Assembly: GCA_012295275.1 (NCBI GenBank)
Contig: CM022673.1
Coordinates: 12,558,288-12,620,287, forward strand
Direction: 5' to 3'
From: Chrysomallon squamiferum
Lineage: Eukaryota; Mollusca; Gastropoda; Neomphalida; Peltospiridae
Length of the DNA stretch: 62,000 bases
Shown here piece by piece: positions 46,990 through 57,880 of this stretch. The notes under the pieces are model-generated. The model was given only the letters and a program-made list of their open reading frames with translations. It was not told the origin of the DNA and searched no databases. The translations under genes were made by a program, and so were the position numbers. Position 1 is the stretch's first letter. Every line of letters starts with the position of its first letter.

Positions 46990-47250
46990 ACTATACAACA
47001 ACAACAGCCACAACTACTTCCAAGCTGTTACAACTACAGTTACTTCCACTACCACCAAAATTACTAGCACTCCTCCAAATTCCACTGAAAATACTACTAC
47101 TACCACTACGTTTACTACCTCTACAACTGTTGTGACTTCAATTAATACCGTTAAATCCATTACAAATTTTACTGTTACCACTACTACCACAACAACGACA
47201 CTTACGACAACAACGACTACTACTGGTAGTACTGCTTCTGGAGTTACTGC
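46990..47250. repeat. Degenerate (ACT)n/(ACA)n tract
   Basis: CTAC, ACCACTAC and ACAACAAC words with many substitutions. Confidence 0.85.
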
Positions 47251-47715
47251 TACAACCTATTCGTGTTACAAAAGCAAATAGTTAAAGTTAATTTCATCAT
47301 TTATTATCTATAACAAATACACTTTCTCAACAGCGTAAACTTAACTGAATATCACTATAACGATACAACAAACACTCTTTTTAATACGTAACCACTGTAA
47401 CAAAGTAACCGACAGCCATTCTGTAACTCTTGCTTTAATCACTGGATTACCTTCTATTACCACCACTACACATACAAGCTACTAAAAATGTAAGTTTAGC
47501 AGTACTGAAGATACGACTGTAGTAAGCTGGCTGTCGTAGGTTCCTCGCAGGGAAATATCGTAATCCGCAGTTTACTAACGGCGAAAAGTTTTACTGAGTT
47601 ATAACTAACGACTTAACGTCGCGAAAATCCGTACTCTGACGATCGTTAAATCGTAACCTGGGGCATTCGGGAGTTTTCTTCTCCCTGATACGTATTATTA
47701 AATTAAAATGGGAAA
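47251..47715. other. Complex sequence, nothing recognised
   Basis: No open frame above 60 codons. GC-richer around 47540-47680. Confidence 0.5.
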
Positions 47716-47805
47716 ATATATATATATATACGTGTGTGTCTGTGTTGTGAATGAATTCTATATAGTTATATTTTTGTTTGTTCCTTTGTTCAGTTATATG
47801 TCGTT

Positions 47806-47836
<31 letters not shown>

Positions 47837-47930
47837 TTTTAGGTATTTATTTATTTATTTATTTATTTACATATTTACTTCCGTATTTGATAGTTACTTT
47901 CATTTATATATATGTATATATATATGTTTT
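47716..47930. repeat. (TA)n and (TTTA)n microsatellites
   Basis: A short TA run at 47717-47731, TTTA units at 47804-47869 and further TA words to 47930. Confidence 0.96.
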
Positions 47931-48084
47931 TACAATTGTAGAAATACAAAAGTATTATCAGAAAATAAATTATCTCGGAATGCCAATAGCATTATTATCA
48001 TAAATTACATTATCTCGGAAAAATGAATACAAATAATAATAATATTATCATTATTATACGTTTGGCAATAATGAAAATAAAAAA

Positions 48085-48245
48085 CCAACTGCTTACAGTC
48101 GAAATCTGAAACCTACTGGTTCACTCGAAATCTAAAACCTACTGATTTCAGTCAAAATCTAAAACCATATAATTACTGCAGTCAAACATCAAACGTTACT
48201 GGTTACAATCAAAACATAAAACGCAGTGGTTACACGTAACCAAAC
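48085..48245 (+). repeat. Degenerate ~27-bp tandem repeat, 5-6 copies
   Basis: The phrase (A)CTGGTTACAGTC.AAATCTAAAACC recurs with anchors at about 48100, 48126, 48153, 48183 and 48210. Confidence 0.82.
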
Positions 48246-48705
48246 GTAAACCATTTCTCTCAGTCCACATATCGGTAAGATAACATTAGACAGAAACCTG
48301 CAAAAGCTGAAAACATTTTTTTAGTGTTATCTTAATATGATGCAGATTGTTACTAAATAAAATCACGACCAGGCAGTGATCCAACACGTGATGTCTGCGT
48401 GAAGATAAGCACACACACACATATTTTTTGTGAGTGTCAGTAATACCGTAGTTAATTAAGTAAACGGGCCACAGTTTAGTTGTAAACGTATGATGACGTA
48501 CGATTGTAATAGAATCAAATTACCACAACCGCCCCTTTTGGATATTTCAAAATTTCAGTGCGTTAAAAATGGCTCGTGGCAATAGTTAACCTGGTGATTA
48601 ATGATATTCATAGTGTGGTTATGTTGTTGGATGGTTTTGTTGTTATTGTTTTTTTATTATTATATTTTGTTTTGTTTTGTTATTGTTTTAGGTTTTTCGT
48701 TTACT
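48246..48705. other. Complex sequence, no gene
   Basis: Nothing recognised. It runs into a T-rich tract with T16 at 48711-48726. Confidence 0.5.
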
Positions 48706-48765
48706 TGTCTTTTTTTTTTTTTTTTCGTTTCTTTCCCGACTTTTATTATACCGCAGTGCTAAAGG

Positions 48766-48795
48766 CGCGTTTTCACCGTACGACTTAACGTAATG
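48766..48795 (+). repeat. Short motif shared with 43.68 kb
   Basis: GGCGCGTTTTCACCGTACGA followed by CTTAACGTAA differs at only a few positions from the block at 43682. Probably a fragment of an unidentified dispersed element. Confidence 0.6.
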
Positions 48796-49172
48796 ATATA
48801 TGTATTATCGTGAAAGACGTATAATTCCAGAACATTTCTGAAAATAGGTGTAATCACTGAACTGAGAGTAATACGACAAGAATTGGCGATGATCCATGGG
48901 AAACCCAGGCATGCACAGAGTCAAAGGTTCGTAGAAAGAGCAACACTGTGACATGCTAGTTTGTCGGTTTGCAAGTAACAGTACAGCTGAGTGTTCCGCA
49001 TTTGCCGCACTGCTCGGTTCTGATGCTAGACTCGTCTAATCTCTCTCCCGAAATTCTCCATCGATTGGAGCATGATCTACTCGCAGTCTTTGCATTTTAC
49101 CGTTTTCCTGAGTGAAGCACAGAGACTGTACGTATTTTCTGACATTTTCATGAATTATGCATAGTTCCTGTA
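48796..49172. other. Complex sequence, nothing recognised
   Basis: Ordinary complexity with no gene signals. The 73-codon minus frame at 49036-49257 begins in the following CA tract. Confidence 0.5.
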
Positions 49173-49173
49173 A

Positions 49174-49275
49174 CATACACACACACACACACATAAACAC
49201 ACACACACACACACACCACATACACACACATATACACACCCATTCACATATACACACTTATATATACATATACAT
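49174..49275. repeat. Imperfect (CA)n / TACA tract
   Basis: CA units with CACATA variants. Confidence 0.96.
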
Positions 49276-49324
49276 ACATAAATGAAGAAGTGGATCGTAC
49301 TCAATACCTTCTTATAGTCAGGCG

Positions 49325-49375
49325 AGCACAAACCAGAACAGGAACGCTGGTTGGAACGGGAAATGCGCTTTTGGA
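49325..49375 (-). mobile_element. SINE family fragment, minus strand
   Basis: On the minus strand, GCATTTCCCGTTCCAACCAG matches the middle block of the 29920, 34028 and 44195 copies. It is the only copy seen in this orientation. Confidence 0.5.
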
Positions 49376-50268
49376 ATATTCCATAACCTAAATCAGTTGC
49401 AGTAATATATATATTATATAAGAAACGAATACAATTAGTTATTGCATTAAACAGGTTTCAGGGTTGTTGGAAAACAAGTTTCAGAAATCATTCTGCACCA
49501 TTTTTTCAAAAAAAAAATATATACACTTCCGCAAAAATGATTTAAAAAAAAGAAAGAATAATAAAAAGAAAAAAGATTAAAGGACAAAAGACTGTACTAA
49601 TTACAAGATGTGTGTTTGTTTTTAATACCAGAAGCGAGCGAAGCCTAGGCCCGTCATCCGTAACAAACAAAACTTTCCAAGCCTAAACTTTCGAGAGAAA
49701 AAGAAAGAACAAGAGTCCACTGTTTCTGTTGTATGGCTTCGATACCGTACGACTTTTGTTCAGATCATCTAAAAGATGCATCAAGGTAAACAACCTTTGG
49801 TATTTTTTGTTTTCATCATCGGAAAAAGTAAATATCTGGTATTTTCTCATTTCCTGCATTCTTAACACTGGTTTCTTAGTGTCTTTTTTTTTTTTTTTTT
49901 CTTTCTTTTTTTTGTAATTACGATTCTCGCTGCGGGTTTTGGGAGTGGGTTGAAAGGCTGCCCGGGGCCGCAGTAGTCACAAATCGCCCACTGTTGTTTT
50001 TTGTTGTTTTTTGTAATCAAAATTTATAAAAATAGAAATAAATATGTGTGTATGTGAGAGAGTGTGTGTGTGTGTGTGTGTGTTTTGGGTTTTTGGGGGT
50101 TTTTTTTAAGGTTTTTGTTTTGTGTGTGGGTGTGGGTGGGTGTGATTGCCAAGATTTATTTTCCCACTGATTCACAAGGAAAATAAATCTTATACATATT
50201 TGATTTATTGATTTATTGATTTATTTATTTACTTATCGCCATTTCAGACAGTTCTGAATCTAACCCAG
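49376..50268. other. Complex and T/G-rich sequence, no gene
   Basis: Contains T16 near 49886, a (GT)n run at about 50059-50082, GTGGGTGTGGGTGGG at about 50125-50142 and TTTAT words near 50200. Overlapping 61-62-codon frames at 49683-49917 have no recognisable features. Confidence 0.55.
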
Positions 50269-51307
50269 AAAGTGAGCAGGGTCCACCCTACGTCCTCCTT
50301 TGTCACTGTAAACTTGTTTACTCTGTCACTGTAAACTTGTTTACTCTCACTATCAGAGTAAACTTCTTCACTCTCACTGTCACTGTAAACCTTTTTACTC
50401 TGTCATTGTAAACCTGTTTACTCTGTCACTGTAAACCTTTTTACTCTGTCACTGTAAACCTTTTTACTCTGTCACTGTAAACCTGTTTACTCTCACTGTC
50501 ACTGTAAACCTGTTCACTCTCACTGTCACTGTAAACCTTTTTACTCTGTCATTGTAAACCTGTTTACTCTGTCACTGTAAACCTTTTTACTCTGTCACTG
50601 TAAACCTTTTTACTCTGTCACAGTAAATCTGTTTACTCTGTCACTGTAAACCTTTTTACTCTGTCACTGTAAACCTGTTTACTCTCACTGTCACTGTAAA
50701 CCTTTTTACTCTGTCACAGTAAATCTGTTTACTCTCACTGTCACAAACCCTTCACAAACTCGGCTGGTGAATTCAAAGCCTTGCTTTGAAAGTGAGCAGG
50801 GTCCACCCTACGTCCTCCTTTGTCACTGTAAACTTGTTTACTCTGTCACTGTAAACTTGTTTACTCTCACTATCAGAGTAAACTTCTTCACTCTCACTGT
50901 CACTGTAAACCTTTTTACTCTGTCATTGTAAACCTGTTTACTCTGTCACTGTAAACCTTTTTACTCTGTCACTGTAAACCTTTTTACTCTGTCACTGTAA
51001 ACCTGTTTACTCTCACTGTCACTGTAAACCTGTTCACTCTCACTGTCACTGTAAACCTTTTTACTCTGTCATTGTAAACCTGTTTACTCTGTCACTGTAA
51101 ACCTTTTTACTCTGTCACTGTAAACCTTTTTACTCTGTCACAGTAAACCTGTTTACTCTGTCACTGTAAACCTTTTTTCTCACTCTCACTGTAAACCTGT
51201 TTACTCTCACTGTCACTGTAAACCTTTTTACTCTGTCACAGTAAACCTGTTTACTCTCACTGTCACAAACCCTTCACAAACTCGGCTGGTGAATTCAAAG
51301 CCTTGCT
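50269..51307 (+). repeat. 520-bp higher-order tandem duplication of a 23-bp minisatellite
   Basis: The basic unit is CTGTCACTGTAAACCTTTTT plus ACT, in variants CTTGTTTAC and CCTGTTTAC and with occasional CTCACTGTC inserts. About 19-20 units form a block with a unique head (AGTGAGCAGGGTCCACCCTA) and a unique tail (CACAAACCCTTCACAAACTC, then GGCTGGTGAATTCAAAGCCT). The whole block is repeated in tandem: copy 1 is 50269-50788, copy 2 about 50789-51307. The copies differ at only a few sites that I can see, including TAAATCTG versus TAAACCTG and a TTTTTTCTCACTCTCAC variant. Units with CCTGTTTAC contain the dyad GTAAAC-NN-GTTTAC. Confidence 0.98.
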
Positions 51308-51775
51308 GCACCGATCAAATATTTGATGATAATTAATGACGCTAGCGTTTATCCGATTACCAAGGATTATCAGTTTTCACATCCAGGTAGTGAATGGTCC
51401 GGTGAGACAGCTAAACTGTTTGTCCACGCAAATCTCACTTCCTTTCACTGACCACATGAATCATTCAGCTGGTCTTTCAGTGTGCGAAAATGAACGGCAG
51501 ATAATTAAGACCAGACATAGTATTTAATTAGAGGTTCATTGTTTGTTTGTTCTCAGCTGTATTTGTGTATCACTGAAGTTATTATTGTGCAGTTTTGAGC
51601 TTTTAATGGCTGGTATGATTGTTTAGGAATGGAAATATTTTCCAATGGAGAATCAGCTGAACTTTTTGTTTTTCTCAAAGACAATAGAATATAGCACTGT
51701 AATTTTTCTTTTTTCTGTTATTTTTTATTTTTATTTTTATTTTTATTTTTTCATTTTTTGTATAATATCTACAGC
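51308..51775. other. Complex sequence, no gene recognised
   Basis: The 63-codon frame at 51336-51527 lacks recognisable motifs. A TTTTTATTTTTAT tract lies at 51715-51755. Confidence 0.45.
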
Positions 51776-52080
51776 AGAAAGAATAACAATGATGACAACA
51801 ACTACAATGATAGCAGTAATAAAAACAATCGTAATAATAGCAACAACAACAACAACAATAATAATAGTGGCAGCTGTTGTGTTTGCTTTGTACCTGTAGT
51901 AGTAGTTGTTGTTGTTGTTGTAGTCATTTTAATAGCCATGGTAGTTTAAATAATAATATCAACAACAATAGCTGTAGTAGTAGAAGCAATAGTAATAGTA
52001 GTAGTAGTAGTAGTGGTAATAATCATAGCAGTAACAGCAGTATAAGAAGACGTTACAGTAGTACTGGTGAAGTAATACAA
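51776..52080. repeat. Degenerate AAC/AAT/GTA/GTT trinucleotide field
   Basis: AAC units at about 51839-51858, GTA/GTT at 51889-51922 and GTA variants to 52080. It grades into the next array. Confidence 0.92.
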
Positions 52081-52957
52081 GTTTTATTAGCAATACTAAT
52101 AGTAGTACTGATAGTAGTAATAGTAGTATTGATAGTAGTAGTAGTAGTAGTATTGATAGTAGTAGTAGTAGTAGTACTGATAGTAGTAGTAGTAGTATTG
52201 ATAGTAGTAGTAGTAGTACTGATAGTAGTAGTAGTACTGATAGTAGTAGTAGTAGTAGTACTGATAGTAGTAGTAGTAGTACTGATAGTAGTAGTAGTAG
52301 TACTGATAGTAGTAGTAGTAGTATTGATAGTAGTAGTAGTAGTACTGATAGTAGTAATAGTAGTATTGATAGTAGTAGTAGTAGTACTGATAGTAGTAGT
52401 AGTAGTAGTAGCAGTAGTAGTACTGATAGTAGTAATAGTAGTATTGATAGTAGTAGTAGTAGTAGTACTGATAGTAGTAGTATAGTAGTAGTAGTAGTAC
52501 TGATAGTAGTAGTAGTAGTATTGATAGTAGTAGTAGTAGTAGATGGTAGTAATAGTAGTAATAGTAGTACTGATAGTAGTAATAGTAGTATTGATAGTAG
52601 TAGTAGTAGTAGTACTGATAGTAGTAATAGTAGTATTGATAGTAGTAGTAGTAGTACTGATAGTAGTAATAGTAGTATTGATAGTAGTAGTAGTAGTACT
52701 GATAGTAGTAGTAGTAGTAGTAGCAGTAGTAGTACTGATAGTAGTAATAGTAGTATTGATAGTAGTAATAGTAGTAATAGTAGTATTGATAGTAGTAATA
52801 GTAGTATTGATAGTAGTAGTAGTAGTACTGATAGTAGTAATAGTAGTATTGATAGTAGTAATAGTAGTATTGATAGTAGTAGTAGTAGTACTGATAGTAG
52901 TAATAGTAGTATTGATAGTAGTAGTAGTAGTACTGATAGTAGTAGTAGTAGTAGCTG
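52081..52957 (+). repeat. (GTA)n-derived minisatellite with ACTGATA/ATTGATA punctuation
   Basis: Runs of two to six GTA or ATA units are separated by ACTGATA or ATTGATA, giving units of about 15-27 bp. Larger blocks recur too: a GTAGCAGTAGTAGTACTG segment occurs at about 52409 and 52719, 310 bp apart, with matching context. Because the unit lengths are almost always multiples of three, the frame stays open for up to 291 codons on the minus strand. The product would be almost only Tyr and Gln, or Val, Ile and Leu, or Ser and Asp, so I do not call a gene. Confidence 0.97.
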
Positions 52958-53985
52958 TTTTTGTTTTTCATTACGTGTAATATTTTTGTATTGTATAAGA
53001 TAAAGAAAGAAACGTCAGAAGAACAACAAGATAGTAATAATGTTTATTACGGAGATAAACTAAATTATTTCTTAATATTTTTATATGCATACGCTATGCA
53101 AAAATTCCATTCTTTCCTTAGTTATAATAATGAATCTTTTAATAATGATAGTTTAACCTATGTATCACCGAATTCGTTTTCATTTTTAATATTAACTTCA
53201 TATCAAGACCAGTCCTACATTTTTTTTTTTTTTTTTTTTTACCGTAATACCTATATTTATGGTTTCCGCGGTGATACTGATACTTAGATGTGAAAAAAAT
53301 AATAATGATGTAGCGTGATTCATAAAGATCTTGCAGTCCTTAGTTATCTGAAATAATGATCTTGCTGTGATTGATGGCACAGTTTCATACTCGTATCGAT
53401 TCACCAGGCAGTCATAATCTAGTGTTAACTCGTAGATTAGGAACAGCCACCCACCAAACGAACTTGCATTGTTCATTATTTCAGTCATTCAGCAAGAAAC
53501 GTCATCATCCAGAGCTACTGAGCAAACATGCAGGCCATAACTGTGCAACCGGAAAAAAAAAAATACGTTATGTTTCCCTGAGGATGATGGGAATATTTGT
53601 TCATTGTAATGGCGTCTTGAAAACGTGAAAGAAGCAAACTTAGAATTCGGCTTATGGAAATTCTCTTTCTCAAATTCTTTTTATTCTTTTTTTTTCTTTT
53701 TTTTTTTTATTTTTTTTACTTTAAGAAAAAAAAAGTGTTTAAAATTCTGATTGGTGTATACCCTATCAACAGAAATACTGATGGAATTCGTTTGTCTTTT
53801 GACTAATTGCTATGAATAGCTAGGACTGGCTCTGAGCTAGACTGTGTTTTGTCACTTTTGTAGGGTGTTTTTTTTTCTGAAATGAGGAAACGGATATATC
53901 GGTCCATTAACCAATAAATGTTCATGCGTATCGTATTTTCTGTATATCGAATGATATTTTTTTTAGCCTTGAAAACATGAAATTT
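52958..53985. other. Complex sequence with poly-T tracts, no gene
   Basis: T21 at 53220-53240 and T-rich DNA at 53680-53725. Overlapping antisense frames of 85-108 codons (52961-53628) have no recognisable features. Confidence 0.45.
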
Positions 53986-54012
53986 AGAGGCAGCACCTTT
54001 AAGTTTTATATT

Positions 54013-54019
<7 letters not shown>

Positions 54020-54085
<66 letters not shown>

Positions 54086-54360
54086 ATGAATATATTCATA
54101 TACATATACATACATATGCACACATAAGTAAATACAAAAATACATATATATATATATATATATACATTCATACATACAGATACATACACACATATTAATG
54201 AACACATATATACAAATATGCTAATATACATTCACATATGCGTACATACATACCTACATAATGCATGCATGCCTATATACAAACATGCATACATACATAC
54301 ATCCATCCATACATACATACATCCATCCATACATACATACATACATACATACATACACAC
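54020..54360. repeat. (TA)n / (TG)n / (CATA)n / (CATC)n compound field
   Basis: TA at 54027-54063, TG at 54063-54085, TA at 54144-54165, and CATA/CATC at 54286-54356. Frames up to 142 codons here are artefacts. Confidence 0.97.
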
Positions 54361-54419
54361 TTGTCCTCCTGCGCTAGTACGTTCTTTAATATTGTCTGTG
54401 TACAGTCTAATCAGACGTA

Positions 54420-54520
54420 TATATATAGAGAGAGAATGAAACGGAGAATCAGATATATATAAAGACAGAGAAAAATAGAGCCAAAGACAGAAAGAAAGAG
54501 ACAGACAGACAGACAGACAT
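54420..54520. repeat. GA-rich tract and (GACA)n
   Basis: GAGA words followed by five GACA units at about 54500-54519. Confidence 0.9.
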
Positions 54521-55138
54521 ACTTATAACTGTTAAAATACAAAACCAAAATTACAGCTTGTCATTATATTTTTTTTTTCCCCGATCATTTCGGTAACACT
54601 ATTTTTAGTCAGACAACCAGTTGAATGTGTTGTATAGTCAGGAGACAATTTATACATGTTTTCCAAAAACCCGCTCAACCTTTTGCTCGTTAAAACATTC
54701 AGAAAGCAACGTAGCGAAAATACTTCTCTCCAATCAACATTTCTAACGCATTTCTAATGTATAGGACTTCAGACCTCGAACATCCATTTTGTCAATCGTC
54801 TTCTGCAGCAGAAATAACTAATAAATAAATACACATGCTAATTATAAGATATATGCGCGCGAAAGGACATAATTAATTAGAGAAGGATACCGATATCTTT
54901 AGTAATATCTTTTTAACGACGCAATGAGAACAGATACGTTTTGCTTACTCTGCTAATGAAGTGGTTTGTTACTTAAAGAAATGGTTTTGCGGGGTATGCG
55001 ACCGCACCGACGTTCATTTGATTTATATGGTAACTAAAAAGGTCAAGGATGAAGCAGGGCATTGATCTCGATGCACAAGATTTGTCTTTTTTAAATCTTT
55101 GACAGGCTGTATAATGTATAAATAGCTAGAATATAAGT
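54521..55138. other. Complex sequence, nothing recognised
   Basis: Ordinary complexity with no open frame above 60 codons and no repeat that I can support. Confidence 0.55.
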
Positions 55139-55222
55139 TAATGGTAGATGTCATAGTATTTGCAGGAGGTGTAGTAGCAAAAATGATACTATGGTAGTAG
55201 TTGAAATAATGATAGTATAGTA

Positions 55223-55254
<32 letters not shown>

Positions 55255-55374
55255 TATTAATATTAATGGTAGTAATAATATAAGTAGTAGCAGTAATAGT
55301 ATATTAACATTAATGGTAGTAATAATATTAGTAGTAGTAGTAGAAAATAGTATATTAATAGAAATCGTAGTAAC

Positions 55375-55409
<35 letters not shown>

Positions 55410-55440
55410 CAGTAGTAGTAATAGCTGCAGCAGTAATTGC
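55139..55440. repeat. (GTA)n degenerate microsatellite with ~68-bp internal repeat
   Basis: GTA arrays at 55218-55252 and elsewhere. The phrase TATATTAATATTAATGGTAG (about 55252) recurs near 55299 as TATATTAACATTAATGGTAG, followed again by TAATAATAT. Confidence 0.92.
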
Positions 55441-55539
55441 TGTTGCTCTTATTTGTAGTAATAACTATGGACGTGGTCGCTGATGTTGTAATTGTAGTAC
55501 AATAGAAATTAAGAAGTATTAGCAGATGTACTGTTCGTT

Positions 55540-55668
55540 TTATTTATTTATTTATTTATTTAGTTAATTATTTATTTATTCACACACTCACACGCACATA
55601 TTTATAAATATTAATGTCGGTGTAAGTGAGTGTGTGAATAAATAAATAAATAAATAAATAAATAAAAG
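55540..55668. repeat. Inverted repeat: (TTTA)n-CACACACTCAC / GTGAGTGTGTG-(AAAT)n
   Basis: Left arm 55571-55591 and right arm 55626-55646 are perfectly complementary over 21 bp around a 34-base centre, with further imperfect TTTA/AAAT pairing outwards (from 55540 and to 55668). Unlike the other AAAT tracts it contains a non-repetitive 11-bp complementary core, so pairing is not just microsatellite chance. Confidence 0.93.
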
Positions 55669-55746
55669 TAAAATGGTAAAAGCTGTCAGGGTTACCCCAA
55701 GAATAACAACAATGTTCACAATTTAATAATTAAGTGTATTCTTTTA

Positions 55747-55930
55747 CAACAACAACGACGATGACGACAATAAAAACGATGATGATGATGGTGATGATTA
55801 CTATTATTATTATTATTATTACTCCTGTTGTAACTGCTTATTTATTGTTGCATTAGCATTATTATTGTTATTGTTGTTGTCGTTGTCGTTGTTGTTGTTG
55901 CTATTGTTTTTGTTGCTGCTGCGGCTTCCT
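55747..55930. repeat. Trinucleotide field with AAC/GAC and TTG/TCG in inverted order
   Basis: CAACAACGACGATGACGAC at about 55747-55767, GAT at 55778-55798, ATT at 55800-55820, and GTTGTTGTCGTTGTCGTTGT at about 55875-55900. The first and last are approximately complementary. Confidence 0.9.
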
Positions 55931-56214
55931 TTGTAATAATAAAAGGGAATTATGCAAATAAAATTCTTTCAGACATTTCTGTGATAACAGGAGTAGATGA
56001 AGAATAATAAAGATGAGGATTTGTAAAATAAATAAAATTTATCAGGTGATATTTTGTATAATAATTTAGAAATGTATCAAATAAACTATTCAGATAATGA
56101 AATGATTATTTTCTACCTTAAATTGTGACTCTCCTACCCGCCTTTGTTATTCGTTTGTATGAGATAACGTTATTGACGTCATATTTGTTCGGGTATTTCC
56201 GTAGTGGCACATAC
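55931..56214. other. Complex AT-rich sequence, nothing recognised
   Basis: AT-rich, without an open frame of note or a clear repeat. Confidence 0.55.
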
Positions 56215-56335
56215 ATTTATTTGTTTATTTATTCTTTTTACTACTTTTATCTTTATTTTTATTATTATATAATTAATATATACATGACCTTTTTTGAAAA
56301 TATATATGATATTGAAAAATAAATAAATAAATAAA
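56215..56335. repeat. TTTA and (AAAT)n low-complexity tract
   Basis: TTTAT words to about 56275, AAAT units at 56315-56334. Confidence 0.9.
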
Positions 56336-56690
56336 ACAGAAGTGTAACTGTACATAAAAGGGTTTTTAACTTTATGAATATTATTTTAATTAGTTTAAGT
56401 GTTATACATCGCGAACTGTTGTCCCCAAACACTGTGGAAAGTGCGGTCCTGTCTATAGCAATGGTGTTATTATTAAACAGTGCTACTCTCAGACAGACGG
56501 AACAAAATTAAACGTGCTAATCAGAGCGAGATGTTGTGAAGACGTCTACGACGGGCACGCTCTTTCTGACAAGCCAGGGGGCGTGTCTGTCGCAAGTGGT
56601 ACTAAACGCAAGGCCAGTTTTATTATAGATAAGTATAGCTAACTCTGAACTGCATCATTACTGTCATAATAATTAATACGTTATTACTCA
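56336..56690. other. GC- and CpG-richer sequence, no gene recognised
   Basis: Bases 56410-56610 have a composition unlike their surroundings (several CpG, CCAGGGGGCGTGTC). No open frame above 60 codons. Confidence 0.45.
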
Positions 56691-56998
56691 ATTAAATGAT
56701 AAATAAGTAAATAAATACATTTAACGTGTATTTATTTGTTAATTTACATAAATAAATAATTAAACGTTTAATAAAAACAAGTAATAAATCCATAAATAAC
56801 AAATGAACGATAATTAAATAAACAAATAAACAATAAATAAATAAACATACAAACAAAAAACAAATAAATATATAAACAAAAAATCAACAACAAATAACTA
56901 ACCAAGATACTAAATACTTAAATAAACAAACAAACAAACAAACAAACAAACAAACAAACAAACAAACAAACAAAATAAAAAAATAAAAAAAAAAAATC
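56691..56998. repeat. AAAT tract and (AAAC)n microsatellite
   Basis: Irregular AAAT/AATA words, then 13 pure CAAA units at 56922-56975, followed by A-rich DNA. Confidence 0.96.
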
Positions 56999-57460
56999 TC
57001 TAAGCACTTAAATGTACACGAATCTCCATGTACATACAATAAGACAAAATTATCTCTATTATTATCGTAAACAGACAACACTGGTCACCTGGTTACACAA
57101 CACTGTTATATATCATTACTGTGAACACAAGACGCTGTGATAAATTTTACACAACATACATTTGTGGTCACCTTCTCTTACGATAAGATAGACTTACATA
57201 ATTATTACAAGTAAGCGGTGTGATTCCAAAGATAGAAGATTATGTGAAAATTACGCGGAGTCTCTGAGATAATTATCTAGTTAACGTGAAACAAAATACA
57301 AAATGACCGCGAACACGCAACGTTATAACACAACAGAGTGTGCCTGCTTTTATTACTTAGCTTTAACATAATAGTGTATGCGATAAACAAACTATATACT
57401 TACACACAATAATGTACTGTTATAATCAGCTATTATGAAATATATACATTTTTACAGAAA
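56999..57460. other. Complex sequence, nothing recognised
   Basis: No open frame or repeat that I can support. Confidence 0.55.
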
Positions 57461-57655
57461 GATACGTACACACACACATGCATATACGTACACATATACA
57501 TGCATATACACACACACATACACACACACGTCTACAAATATATTCATTACATACACTCATATATATATATATATATATGTGTGTGTGTATGTATGTATGT
57601 ATGTATATATACATACATACACATATACATGCACACATATACATACATAGATATA
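57461..57655. repeat. CA / TACA / (TA)n / TGTA tract
   Basis: CACACATACA words, TA at 57560-57579, then TGTA and ATAC words, so the two halves are roughly complementary about the TA run. Overlapping frames are artefacts. Confidence 0.95.
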
Positions 57656-57769
57656 GTTGGATTTTTTTCGGGTTCTACAAATATTATTACATTCTAGTAG
57701 TTTCTGTAACAAACTGAAAACAAAATTCTCTGCTGTCTCTTAAACAAAACAAAAAACTCGCACATTCAC

Positions 57770-57879
57770 CTACCTCGTTACACAACAACGACGACGTCAC
57801 CTAGCTTGAGAGCAACGTTCCCACTCACAGTCCGCTCTCTGCGTCGTCACTCACGAAATTCGTGTCCGGATATTTCCAG
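57770..57879 (+). other. CpG-rich patch ending in a strong splice donor (candidate first exon)
   Basis: About eleven CpG dinucleotides fall in 110 bp of otherwise AT-rich DNA. A GACGTCAC word (near-perfect CRE) lies at about 57792, and the patch ends TTTCCAG/GTAAAGTA at 57879/57880, a close match to the metazoan donor consensus. No TATA box, start site or continuing exon can be demonstrated, and no coding frame is convincing, so an untranslated first exon would be the simplest reading if it is real. Confidence 0.22.
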
Positions 57880-57880
57880 G

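Noticed and set aside
50269-51307. CRISPR array from regular 23-bp repeats
   Set aside because: There are no unique spacers; units abut each other directly, and the genome is eukaryotic in character.
52096-52971. 291-codon open frame on the minus strand
   Set aside because: It is the translation of a GTA-derived array; the product is almost only Tyr and Gln and the opening depends on repeat length being a multiple of three.
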